Positions 34,575 to 42,997 of a DNA stretch of 64,000 nt are shown piece by piece. The translations under genes were made by a program, and so were the position numbers. The stretch lies in contig NZ_WBZB01000037.1 in NCBI RefSeq assembly GCF_009017255.1, positions 1 to 64,000 of the forward strand, in the 5' to 3' direction. This stretch comes from Alkaliphilus serpentinus. Lineage in GTDB: Bacteria; Bacillota; Clostridia; Peptostreptococcales; Natronincolaceae. How positions within the stretch are numbered: position 1 is the stretch's first letter; each line of letters starts with the position of its first letter. The notes below the pieces were generated by a model. It saw nothing but the letters and a program-made list of their open reading frames with translations. It was not told the DNA's origin and did not search any database.

Positions 34575-35381
34575 ATGTTTGACTATCACATCCATACTCA
34601 TTTCTCACCGGATTCAGCCATGTCAATGAAGGAGGCAATTATTGCCGCCATAGATAAGGGATTAAATGAAATCACCATAACAGATCATTTAGATTTTGAT
34701 TATAATGGTAAGGGGAGTCATATTGAATTTGTTATTGAGGATTATTTTAAAGCCATAGCCAATTATCAGGAGGAATTTAAGTCGGTAATCAAAATAAAGA
34801 CTGGCATTGAATTGGGTTTGCAACCCCACCTTACTGAGGCTTATAGAAGGGTTATAAACAGCCATCCCTTTGATTTTGCCATTGCTTCCATTCATTCAGT
34901 TGAGAAAACAGATTTGTATATGGGGAACTATTTTCAAAAAAAGACCCAACAGGAGGCCTATCACATATACTTTAAAGAGCTATATGAGGTTGTAAATCTT
35001 TTTGATAGTTTTACTGTTCTAGGCCATCTAGATGTAATAAAAAGATATGGAGCATACGACGTCCCCCTGCCCTTGGAGGATTTTAGGGAGGTGACCTCCC
35101 TGATATTAAATAAAATTATAGAAAAAGGTAAGGGAATTGAATTAAACACCTCTGGAATTCGTTATCAAGTGGGAGATTATCATCCTTCCCTAGAGGTATT
35201 TAAGCTATACCATAGCTTAGGTGGAGAAATTATCAGCCTTGGATCTGATGCTCATTCCACCCATCATTTAGCCTTCGACTTTAATAATGCATTGAGGGCC
35301 TTGAAGGAAATTGGCTTTCAGTACATATGTACCTTCGAGAAAATGAAGCCTATCTATCATAAGATTGATGAAATCTTATAA
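34575..35381 (+). CDS. hisK: Histidinol-phosphatase (PHP family)
   Basis: This 268-residue PHP-fold phosphoesterase converts histidinol phosphate to histidinol in histidine biosynthesis. Metal ligands are visible: HIHTH with following SPDS, the internal GIELG, IASIHS, GHLDVIKRYG, and SDAHSTHHL near the C-terminus. AGGGGG lies just before the ATG at 34575. No other his genes adjoin. Some PHP relatives act on other phosphomonoesters, so the symbol is likely but not certain. Confidence 0.85.
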   Translation: MFDYHIHTHFSPDSAMSMKEAIIAAIDKGLNEITITDHLDFDYNGKGSHIEFVIEDYFKAIANYQEEFKSVIKIKTGIELGLQPHLTEAYRRVINSHPFDFAIASIHSVEKTDLYMGNYFQKKTQQEAYHIYFKELYEVVNLFDSFTVLGHLDVIKRYGAYDVPLPLEDFREVTSLILNKIIEKGKGIELNTSGIRYQVGDYHPSLEVFKLYHSLGGEIISLGSDAHSTHHLAFDFNNALRALKEIGFQYICTFEKMKPIYHKIDEIL

Positions 35382-35390
35382 TATCCACAG

Positions 35391-35421
35391 AAATACAGGA
35401 GGCCGATGGCCTCCTGTATTT
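35391..35421. terminator. Bidirectional terminator after hisK
   Basis: A perfect 14-base stem (AAATACAGGAGGCC with GGCCTCCTGTATTT) and a 3-base loop lie between two converging genes. Confidence 0.88.
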
Positions 35422-35429
35422 ATCTGCTT

Positions 35430-35672
35430 TTATATTTTAACCCTTTTAATTGGTAGCCTTTGTTTAGAGTCGCAACTGGGACAATAAAATAGATGCATAC
35501 ATTCATCCTCTGCAGCTCCATCTACTTTATCGGTAATACTCCTGTCTAAGTAAGGACTATAATCATCATAAAAATCCTGAACCACCCCTGAATCCTCCAT
35601 AGGACCTCCACAATCAGGACAACTTATCAGATAACTTGCCATACAATTGCAAACTGGGCAAACTAAGTCCAT
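35430..35672 (-). CDS. Small zinc-ribbon-like protein
   Basis: This 80-residue protein has CPVC and CPDC near the N-terminus and CPSC near the C-terminus. They look like zinc-ribbon knuckles. The middle is acidic (DDYSPYLDRS). No family is recognised. AAGGAGG lies 6 bases before the second ATG (35672); the first ATG (35678) is too close. It is 11 bases from rpsN and probably co-transcribed. Confidence 0.72.
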   Translation of the reverse strand: MDLVCPVCNCMASYLISCPDCGGPMEDSGVVQDFYDDYSPYLDRSITDKVDGAAEDECMHLFYCPSCDSKQRLPIKRVKI

Positions 35673-35683
35673 TTTCATCCTCC

Positions 35684-35869
35684 TTACCAGCTGGCTTTTT
35701 TGATTCCTGGAATTTGTCCTTTATAGGCCAGCTCTCTAAAGCAGATTCTGCAAACTCCAAATTTCCGAAGATATCCATGGGGCCTACCACATATGTTACA
35801 TCTATTATATTCCTTGGTTTTATATTTTTGACGCTTCTTTTGTTTTAACACTAAAGCTTTTCTAGCCAT
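35684..35869 (-). CDS. rpsN: 30S ribosomal protein S14, zinc (type Z) form
   Basis: This 61-residue type Z S14 has CNIC and CRIC zinc ligands and a [13 protein letters not shown]-terminal signature, matching the usual 61-residue length. It is not in the S10/spc ribosomal operon context: neighbours are a zinc-ribbon gene and a GGDEF gene. It may therefore be a second or displaced copy. AAAGGAGG precedes the ATG. Confidence 0.95.
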   Translation of the reverse strand: MARKALVLKQKKRQKYKTKEYNRCNICGRPHGYLRKFGVCRICFRELAYKGQIPGIKKASW

Positions 35870-35934
35870 TTTTTCCTCCTTTAATATTGATATGGTTAGT
35901 ATTTGTTTGCTGGGGGGAATTATGTATTAGTACA

Positions 35935-35962
35935 ATGTTGAATGTTGAATGTTGAATGTTGA
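35935..35962. repeat. ATGTTGA heptamer repeat (4 copies)
   Basis: Four perfect ATGTTGA copies lie 20 bases past the stop of the degenerate-GGDEF gene. The tail found at 8785 and 25853 is absent here. Confidence 0.88.
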
Positions 35963-35981
35963 ACAATTTAACATTTATATT

Positions 35982-36608
35982 TCACTTACTATATTTATCA
36001 AACAAATCATCCAAGGCTTCCCTTAAAAGAAATGCTTCTGTTTTATCGGTTTTCTTAGAAAGGTCTGCCAGCCTTTCTAATTGAGTTTTTGTAAAATAAT
36101 TGGTTTTCTGCACCATACTTTCATTTTCGGCAAGGCAAATACGATTCTTCCCCTCTCTTTTGGCCCTAAACAAAGCACTATCAGCTGCCCTTAAAAGTTC
36201 TACTACTGTTTTGGCATCCCTTGGATAGCTGGCTATTCCTCCACTGATTTTAATGGCGATTTCCTTTTTCCTACCTCCCAGCTGAAAGGTGTTTTTATCT
36301 AAATATCTTCTGATTTCCTCCACAATAATTAACCCAGTTTCAGCTGAAGTGCTTGTAAAGAGGACATTAAACTCATCCTTATTACTACGACATACAAGAT
36401 CGTGGTTTTTAATGTTTTGCTTTAATATGGACGCAATTTTTTTAATCACATCATCTCCTACGGATTCACCGTAATAGCTATTAACCGTTTCAAAATCATC
36501 AATATCTATCGAAGCCAAAGTAAAAACTTCCGAGCACCCCGAAACCATATCCTCTATCCTGTTTATGAAATCCTCTTTATCTAATATTCCTAAGATTTTA
36601 CCAATCAT
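35982..36608 (-). CDS. Degenerate GGDEF protein with a C-terminal ribbon-helix-helix domain
   Basis: This 208-residue protein has a GGDEF fold (residues 10-155: SIDIDDFETVNSYYG, GGIASYPRDA, AADSALFRAK). The catalytic signature is RSNKDEF instead of RxGGDEF, so cyclic-di-GMP synthesis is unlikely. Residues 165-208 (FTKTQLERLADLSKKTDK, then LLREALDDLF) match a CopG-like ribbon-helix-helix DNA-binding unit. It could be a nucleotide-responsive DNA-binding protein; this is inference. The start at 36608 has GAGGGGG upstream; the longer frame does not. Confidence 0.8.
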   Translation of the reverse strand: MIGKILGILDKEDFINRIEDMVSGCSEVFTLASIDIDDFETVNSYYGESVGDDVIKKIASILKQNIKNHDLVCRSNKDEFNVLFTSTSAETGLIIVEEIRRYLDKNTFQLGGRKKEIAIKISGGIASYPRDAKTVVELLRAADSALFRAKREGKNRICLAENESMVQKTNYFTKTQLERLADLSKKTDKTEAFLLREALDDLFDKYSK

Positions 36609-36779
36609 TTCAATCCCCCTCTGTTTCAAATGGTTCCTCGTGTTATTTATATGTACCCATCTTTTTCTATTATTCATACCCAAATATAAAGTCTTCTAAA
36701 GGTTTATTTTGATTAGCTAAGTAATAAAGCTACATTCACTAGAATATCTATTGAATATCTAAATCTTTGAGGTGATTAT

Positions 36780-38318
36780 ATGGAGAAAAAAACGTCCTTT
36801 ATCATGGGAGTAGTATTACTTACCACAATTAATTTTATAGTAAGATCTATGGGTTTTATTTATCGAATTCTACTATCTAGGATGATAGGCCCCCAAGCCA
36901 TAGGTTTATATCAGATGGTTTTCCCCTTTTTAATGGTTTTAATTACAATTCCAACAGCCGGAATACCCATAGCTGTTTCAAAGCTTGTAGCTAAAGAGAA
37001 CTCCCTTAAAAATAGAAGAGGTATGTTCCAAATCCTACTTTTAGCTCTATCCATAGGAGGTATTTTGTCTTTAATATTAACATTATTTGTATCCTTTAAA
37101 ATAGACTTTATCACAGAAAGGGTCTTAAAAAATAATGATTTATATTTGCTTATTCTATGGATTATTCCCGCTATAAGCTTAATAACCTTTTCAAGCATCC
37201 TTAGGGGCTTCTTCTATGGAATCAAGGACATTAAGCCAGCGGCATTAGCCCAAATCATTGAACAGCTCAGCAGAATTACCTTTGTCCTTGCGGTATTATA
37301 TATGAAAAAGCCTGATCACCCCATCACAATGGCAACCATCGCTATTATAGGTCTGTCTATTGGCGAACTCTTTGGCTTAATCTGTTTAATCCTCAGCTTT
37401 GGTGTTAGACGGATCTTTAAGATTATACCCTATAATAGAGTATTATCCTCAAACATCAAACAACTGAAGGACATCCTATATATCTCAGTGCCCATAACAA
37501 TTAGCAGGCTTTTATCAGTGTTTATGCAAACGATTAATGCAATACTCATCCCCCATAGACTGATTATTTCAGGATACTCTCAGGTGGCTGCGGTAGAATT
37601 ATTCGGAAAGATATCCGGGATGGCCATGCCCCTCCTATTTCTTCCCTTTACTGTGACTTCTGCTCTCGTCATAAACATCATCCCCAATATATCGGAGCAA
37701 ATGGCAGTAAAGAATATAAAGGATATAGAAACAAAGGGTAATCAAGCCATAAGAATCACCCTTTTGGTGGCAATACCTACAACCCTTATATTTACTATTA
37801 TGGGTAAAGAGCTGGCATCGTTAGTTTTCCATCAAAGAGATGTGGGCCTCTATCTTTCTCTCATTAGTTATTCTACATTATTCCTTTGCATGCAACATAC
37901 CCTATCGGGAATCCTCCATGGCTTGGGTAAGCAGGTAATCACAACTATCAATTTCCTATTGGGTATGACAATTCAATTGTACTGCACCTATTATTTAGTA
38001 CCCAATCCCCGTTATGGTATCTATGGATTTATTATTGGCTTTACCTTATCCTCCTTTGTGATATTCACATTGAATTTGATATCCTTAAGACGTTATATGC
38101 CCATAAGATTATCCATTGTAAACACATTAATCAAACCCATCACTGCAGCACTAATGGCGGTAGGAACTATGTTTTACCTATATTACCATCCAATTTTAAG
38201 TTTCTCACCAAATCTATATTCTGCAATGGTCTTTATTTTTGGTGGTTTTCTATACCTAGCCATATTAGTTATGACGAAGGCAGTAGATGCTAGGTCCATA
38301 ATTAAAAATATTAAATGA
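36780..38318 (+). CDS. spoVB: Stage V sporulation protein B-like lipid flippase
   Basis: This 512-residue MOP/MVF-superfamily transporter has about 14 helices and the signature SMGFIYRILLSRMIGPQAIGLYQM at its start. SpoVB flips lipid-linked peptidoglycan precursors for the spore cortex. Clostridia often carry several paralogs, some of which flip other polysaccharides. GAGGTGA precedes the ATG. It converges with polX, and a palindromic repeat lies between them. Confidence 0.88.
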   Translation: MEKKTSFIMGVVLLTTINFIVRSMGFIYRILLSRMIGPQAIGLYQMVFPFLMVLITIPTAGIPIAVSKLVAKENSLKNRRGMFQILLLALSIGGILSLILTLFVSFKIDFITERVLKNNDLYLLILWIIPAISLITFSSILRGFFYGIKDIKPAALAQIIEQLSRITFVLAVLYMKKPDHPITMATIAIIGLSIGELFGLICLILSFGVRRIFKIIPYNRVLSSNIKQLKDILYISVPITISRLLSVFMQTINAILIPHRLIISGYSQVAAVELFGKISGMAMPLLFLPFTVTSALVINIIPNISEQMAVKNIKDIETKGNQAIRITLLVAIPTTLIFTIMGKELASLVFHQRDVGLYLSLISYSTLFLCMQHTLSGILHGLGKQVITTINFLLGMTIQLYCTYYLVPNPRYGIYGFIIGFTLSSFVIFTLNLISLRRYMPIRLSIVNTLIKPITAALMAVGTMFYLYYHPILSFSPNLYSAMVFIFGGFLYLAILVMTKAVDARSIIKNIK

Positions 38319-38373
38319 AGGTTGTATTAATTTAAGACTATAATTTATATAACTTATGCTACTATCTTAAAGA

Positions 38374-38420
38374 CCCCTACATTTTAAAACTAAGAAGTTC
38401 TCTGTTTTAAAGTATAGGGG
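38374..38420. repeat. Short palindromic repeat between spoVB and polX
   Basis: CCCCTA/TAGGGG (38374-38379, 38415-38420) and inner TTTTAAAAC/GTTTTAAA arms surround a small AGA..TCT core. The left arm is related to the left arm of the element at 53091-53314. Confidence 0.75.
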
Positions 38421-38444
38421 TTTGAAAAAGTATATGGAAATATT

Positions 38445-40175
38445 TCATATATTTGATTTTCTTTTCCGCAAAAACTCCAATACTTTATCTGTTTCCCAGC
38501 TATTTAAAACATTGGCCTCCTCCAGCCAGCCCTTTCTAGCCACACCAACACCATATTGGATATCATCAATTCCCTCTACTCTATGGGCATCGGGTTCTAT
38601 AGCAATGAAAACTCCCCTTTCTTTCGCAAATCTGCACATTCTCCAATCAAGCTCAAGTCGATGGGGATTGCTATTGATTTCTATAGCAACTTGATTTTTT
38701 CCACAGGCTTCAATAACCGCCTCTATATCTAAGGTGTAAGATGGTCTTGATAATAATAGTCTTCCCGTCGCATGGCCAAGAATGGTTAGGTAGCGATTAT
38801 TAATGGCCTTTATCAGCCGTTTGGTCATGGTATTTATATCCATACTAAAATTGGAATGAATTGAACCAATTATATAATCAAAGGACTCTAGAACTTCATC
38901 ACTGTAATCTAAGGAACCATCAGCAAGGATATCTGATTCAATACCCTTTAGGATAACAATATCCTTATATTTTTCCTGCAGTATACCAATTTCCTCATGC
39001 TGCCTTTTAATGTCCTCCTCCTTTAAACCACCTGCGTAGATGGCACTCCTACTATGATCAGAAATTCCGATATATTTGAAGCCTAAGGAAATCCCCTTCT
39101 GAACCAACTCTTCAATGGTGTTATGTCCATCACTATAATTGCTATGGATATGCATGACGCCCTTTATGTCAGAAGTCTTAATCAGATTGGGTAGATTACC
39201 CTTCTCTGCAGCTTCAATTTCTCCATTATTCTCTCTAATCTCAGGGGGAATATAATCTAGTTGTAACAGCTTGTATAGATCTTCCTCTGTTTTTACAGGT
39301 TGAGGGTTATCACCTTTAAAAATTCCATATTCATTAACCTTATAGCCCATCTCCTTGGCCCTCTGTCTTAGGGCAGTATTATGCTCCTTACTGCCTGTAA
39401 AATGCTGCAGAGCATTGGGATACTCCCCATCACCAACAAGCCTTAGGTCCACGTTAATTCCCATGGGTAAGCGAAGGCTGCTTTTGGTGATCCCCTTTTC
39501 CTTCACATCTTTAATACCCTCCAAAGATGTAAAAAAATCCATTACAGCCAGTCTATTGTCTTCATCACAGCTGGCAATAATATCAATATCCTTAATGGTT
39601 TCCTTGTGGCGTCTTATGCTTCCTGCCAGACTCACCCTTTTAATCAGGGGATTGGTTTTTAAGACCTTAACCATCTCATTACCATAGGCTAAACCCGTTG
39701 AAATAAGATATTGACCGCTGAAGTTTTTATAGTTCTCTATTCCTTCTAAAATTTTCTTAGTGGTTTTTTCTCCAAAACCTTTAAGGTTGGATAATTTATC
39801 TTCAAGACAGGCCCTCTCCAGTTCCTCCACAGAGGTTATGTTCAGCTTATCATATAGAACCCTAACCTTTTTAGGACCAAGACCCTGTATTTTTAGCAAT
39901 TCCAATAAACCTTCAGGAAATTCTTCCTTTAGTCTTCGATAAAATTCTAACTCCCCCGTCTTAACAAGCTCAATAATTTTTTCCTCTAGAGCCTTGCCAA
40001 TCCCCTCGATTTCATGGAGGCGATTCTCCTCCACCAGCTGATGTAAATCCTCCTCCATCAGTTCAATGATTCTAGCTCCATTATAATAAGCCCTTACCTT
40101 GAAGGGATTTTCACCTTTTAGCTCCATCAAAACTCCAATTTCTTCAAAAATTCTACTGATCTCATTTTTATCCAT
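38445..40175 (-). CDS. polX: PolX DNA polymerase with PHP exonuclease domain
   Basis: This 576-residue repair polymerase matches Bacillus YshC/PolX. Residues 1-320 form the family X polymerase with helix-hairpin-helix motifs (GIGKALEEKI, IQGLGPKKVR) and the metal Asp pair in TIKDIDIIAS. Residues 330-576 form a PHP domain with HIHSNYSDG, GISDHSR and a C-terminal EPDAHR. It fills gaps in base excision repair and has 3'-5' exonuclease activity through PHP. The ATG at 40175 follows GGGAGGG. It converges with spoVB. Confidence 0.94.
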   Translation of the reverse strand: MDKNEISRIFEEIGVLMELKGENPFKVRAYYNGARIIELMEEDLHQLVEENRLHEIEGIGKALEEKIIELVKTGELEFYRRLKEEFPEGLLELLKIQGLGPKKVRVLYDKLNITSVEELERACLEDKLSNLKGFGEKTTKKILEGIENYKNFSGQYLISTGLAYGNEMVKVLKTNPLIKRVSLAGSIRRHKETIKDIDIIASCDEDNRLAVMDFFTSLEGIKDVKEKGITKSSLRLPMGINVDLRLVGDGEYPNALQHFTGSKEHNTALRQRAKEMGYKVNEYGIFKGDNPQPVKTEEDLYKLLQLDYIPPEIRENNGEIEAAEKGNLPNLIKTSDIKGVMHIHSNYSDGHNTIEELVQKGISLGFKYIGISDHSRSAIYAGGLKEEDIKRQHEEIGILQEKYKDIVILKGIESDILADGSLDYSDEVLESFDYIIGSIHSNFSMDINTMTKRLIKAINNRYLTILGHATGRLLLSRPSYTLDIEAVIEACGKNQVAIEINSNPHRLELDWRMCRFAKERGVFIAIEPDAHRVEGIDDIQYGVGVARKGWLEEANVLNSWETDKVLEFLRKRKSNI

Positions 40176-40243
40176 AAAATACCCTCCCATTAAGGCTGTT
40201 ATAATAGATTATATCCCATTTACATCCTCTCTAACAAAGAGAA

Positions 40244-40275
40244 AAGAAAAACCCCTCTATATGGAAAGAGGGGGT
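40244..40275 (-). terminator. Terminator of the MoeA-MoeA-MOSC operon
   Basis: On the minus strand CCCCCTCT..AGAGGGG is followed by TTTTTC. It is separated from the MOSC stop by repeat-rich DNA. Confidence 0.7.
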
Positions 40276-40386
40276 AAAATTGAATAATTAAAATTAAAAT
40301 GAAAAATTGAAAGTTAAAATGATCTTATCTTTGTTCTTTTTGAAATGCTTTATTTATTTGCTTCGACTATTCGAAGCGTCCTTAAT

Positions 40387-40414
40387 TCAACATTCAACAT
40401 TCAACATTTAACAT
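40387..40414. repeat. ATGTTGA heptamer repeat, minus-strand orientation
   Basis: Three TCAACAT copies plus one TTAACAT variant, the reverse complement of the same heptamer, in the gap between polX and the MOSC gene. Confidence 0.85.
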
Positions 40415-40540
40415 TAGGTAGCTAGTTAATTTATCAAAAAAACTCTATAATAGGCTAATGAAGTTTTGATTTGTTGCTAGATTATTTTCCTCAAAACTAT
40501 AATTATATTAATGATGTGGTTTTCCAGAAAATATCTAGCT

Positions 40541-40621
40541 AAGCGACTAACACTAAACAAGTTTCGGCTATCTGCTTATAGCTAAGTGACTAACTCCAAT
40601 CAGAGATTGGGTTATCTACTT
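40541..40621. repeat. Two diverged TGACACC-type hairpins
   Basis: Two hairpins in tandem (40541-40577 and 40584-40621) resemble the element at 25934-26106. The second has TAAC/GTTA where the others have TGAC/GTCA, a paired change. It contains the MOSC stop codon (40616-40618). Confidence 0.75.
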
Positions 40622-41050
40622 AATTATCTCAATCTTGTCTCCAGCCTTTACAATTCCGCCCTTTAAAACCTTTGTAAAGATTCCTTCCTTTGGCATTACA
40701 CAATCGCCAACCGTATGGAAAATGGCACATCTAGAGTGACATTCCTTACCAATTTGGGTAACCTCTTGAACTGTGTCCCCTATCTGAAGTCTGGTTCCAA
40801 TAGGTAGCTCATACAGTTTAATTCCTTCGGTAGTAATATTTTCTGCAAATCTCCCTGGGGTTAGATCCTCCACCCCCATAGCCTTGATTTTTTCAATGCT
40901 CTCTTGGCCCAATAAACTTACTTGCCTATGCCAATCTCCACCATGGGAATCATTCTTTAGTCCAAAGTTCTCCATAAATTCTCCTATTTCAATCGGATCC
41001 TTCGGTATTCCCTTTTTACTACTGATATTTATTGATAATACCTTTGCCAT
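40616..41050 (-). CDS. MOSC domain protein
   Basis: This 144-residue protein is a single MOSC domain (Mo/W cofactor sulfurase C-terminal fold). It carries the conserved Cys in CHSRCAIF and the PGRFAENIT and GTRLQIGD segments. MOSC proteins are thought to hand sulfur or mature cofactor to Mo/W enzymes. It is third in an operon behind two MoeA genes, 11 bases from the MoeA-fusion gene. AGGAGGG precedes the ATG. Confidence 0.9.
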   Translation of the reverse strand: MAKVLSINISSKKGIPKDPIEIGEFMENFGLKNDSHGGDWHRQVSLLGQESIEKIKAMGVEDLTPGRFAENITTEGIKLYELPIGTRLQIGDTVQEVTQIGKECHSRCAIFHTVGDCVMPKEGIFTKVLKGGIVKAGDKIEIIK

Positions 41051-41061
41051 TTATAGCCCTC

Positions 41062-42981
41062 CTAAATCAAAATAATCTTTCCTATATTTTCCGTATTATA
41101 TCCTCCCAATGCTTCAATGGAATGAATAAACTCATGATTCTTCATTGCAGCTATTAAGTCTTCAATCTTTTCATCCTTTAGTAAAGCCTGAGGTAAAAGC
41201 AGATCATAATCCTCCCAAGCAATTGGGATAAAATCTAAACCCATTGTTTTGGCAGCGGAGTAAACTCCCATACCACAATCAGCCGTCCCCCCTGCTATGG
41301 CAGCAGCAACAGCCATATGGGTGGTCATTTCTCTCTCATAGCCTTGAATTTCTTCTGCTTTAATTTTCTCCCTTTGCAGATAATAATCCAAAAGAATTCT
41401 AGTTCCAGCCCCCCTTTGACGATTCACAAAAAGTACATCCTGTCTTTTCAAATCTTCAATACCTTTAATACCCTTGGGATTTCCCCCTTTTATCATTAAG
41501 CCTTGGCTTCTGCCAACAAATTTCATTAAGGCCATTTTTTCACCTTTAATATACTGTTTTACATAGCTTGTATTGTATTCCCCAGAGGTTGTATCCATTA
41601 AGTGAATGGGAGCAATATGACACTCACCCTTTCTCATGGCCATGATACCTCCAAGACTACCTACATGGGCGGAGGACAAAAACAAACTACTTTTATTTTT
41701 ATGCAGTTGATTACCCAATAAGTCCATTACTAAATCGTGACTTCCAATCGATACAATAGTGTTTTCGATTTCATCAGCGGCTTTAAACAATCTAATTTCA
41801 ACCTGACTACCAGCCTCATAGCCTTCAAGCCTTTGAGGAACCACCAATACCCCATCAGCTCTAACCAAGGACATGGTTACCCCAGCTCCCCTTTCAAGGG
41901 GAGTTGCGATTAGTTTACCCTGCACACTTCCCAGCTTAACACGAATGTATTCTTCGTATTTAATGGACGATACCACTCTACGGGATAGGGTAGCAGTTAT
42001 AGTGGCGGTTTTCATAAATCTATGATGAGTATAGATAGCCAACAGGGGCTTTATAAAAAACTCCATGGTGAAGTAGGCAGAAACAGGGTAACCAGGTATT
42101 CCTACAACAGGCTTATTCTTTACCATAGCCAATATAACGGGCTTTCCTGGCTTCGTAGCCACACCATGGATTATCACTTCTCCAATTTCCCTTAATACAT
42201 TGGCTGTATAATCCTTAGACCCTGCCGATGATCCTGCATTTATCACCACCACATCATTTTCATCCACTGCCTTTAATATACTGTCCTTAATAAGCTGATA
42301 TTCATCTGGAACTACAGGATAACGTTTGGGCAAACCTTTATATTCCTTAATCATGGCAGCAAACATACTAGAATTAGATTCGATTATTTTCCCATCCTCA
42401 AGGGGAGCATCAACATGAATGATTTCAGACCCCGTCGGAATAATCCCTACAGTGGGCTCTTTATACACTTCAACCTCTCGAATCTGTCCAGCCAATAATG
42501 CACCAATATCCACAGGCCTGATTCTGTGTTTAGCAGATATGATTAGTTCACCCTCTACAATATCCTCTCCAATGGGCCTTATGTGCTGCCAAACTCCTGC
42601 TCCACTATAGATTTCTATCCAGTCTCCGTCGATTTCCACAATATCCTCAATCATGATAACGGCATCAAAGGGGTCCTTTATGATTCCCCCCGTATTAATG
42701 TAGATAAAATCCTTAGCTCTTTTAAGCCTTACTGGATTAGCTTCACTGGCCCCATAGGTACTAGAAGCAACCACTGCAACACCATCCATTGCAGCAGCAC
42801 TGTAATTAGGGGAGGATTTTTGGGCAAATATCGGAGAAACCGTTACCCGATCTAAAGCTTCATCTACAGGGATGATTTCTGTAGCTTTAAAGACTTTGTC
42901 CATTAGTACTCTATTTATAAACCTTTCCTTTGCCTCTTCTAAAGGAACATTGGTTAAGTATATATTTCTATCCTCTTTCAT
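41062..42981 (-). CDS. MoeA fused to a periplasmic-binding-like domain
   Basis: This 639-residue protein has an N-terminal MoeA domain (residues 1-405), which inserts Mo or W into adenylylated molybdopterin. Hallmarks are SAAAMDGVAV, GVAVVASS and the NAGSSAGSKDYT and VVGIPGYPVSA boxes. Residues 415-639 form a substrate-binding (PBP-like) domain (SRQGLMIKGGNPKG, VNRQRGAGTRIL, DCGMGVYSAAK). Such fusions are thought to bind the metal oxyanion or cofactor. It follows another MoeA gene by 16 bases. AGGAGG precedes the ATG. Confidence 0.92.
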   Translation of the reverse strand: MKEDRNIYLTNVPLEEAKERFINRVLMDKVFKATEIIPVDEALDRVTVSPIFAQKSSPNYSAAAMDGVAVVASSTYGASEANPVRLKRAKDFIYINTGGIIKDPFDAVIMIEDIVEIDGDWIEIYSGAGVWQHIRPIGEDIVEGELIISAKHRIRPVDIGALLAGQIREVEVYKEPTVGIIPTGSEIIHVDAPLEDGKIIESNSSMFAAMIKEYKGLPKRYPVVPDEYQLIKDSILKAVDENDVVVINAGSSAGSKDYTANVLREIGEVIIHGVATKPGKPVILAMVKNKPVVGIPGYPVSAYFTMEFFIKPLLAIYTHHRFMKTATITATLSRRVVSSIKYEEYIRVKLGSVQGKLIATPLERGAGVTMSLVRADGVLVVPQRLEGYEAGSQVEIRLFKAADEIENTIVSIGSHDLVMDLLGNQLHKNKSSLFLSSAHVGSLGGIMAMRKGECHIAPIHLMDTTSGEYNTSYVKQYIKGEKMALMKFVGRSQGLMIKGGNPKGIKGIEDLKRQDVLFVNRQRGAGTRILLDYYLQREKIKAEEIQGYEREMTTHMAVAAAIAGGTADCGMGVYSAAKTMGLDFIPIAWEDYDLLLPQALLKDEKIEDLIAAMKNHEFIHSIEALGGYNTENIGKIILI

Positions 42982-42997
42982 ACAACTTCCTCCTCGG

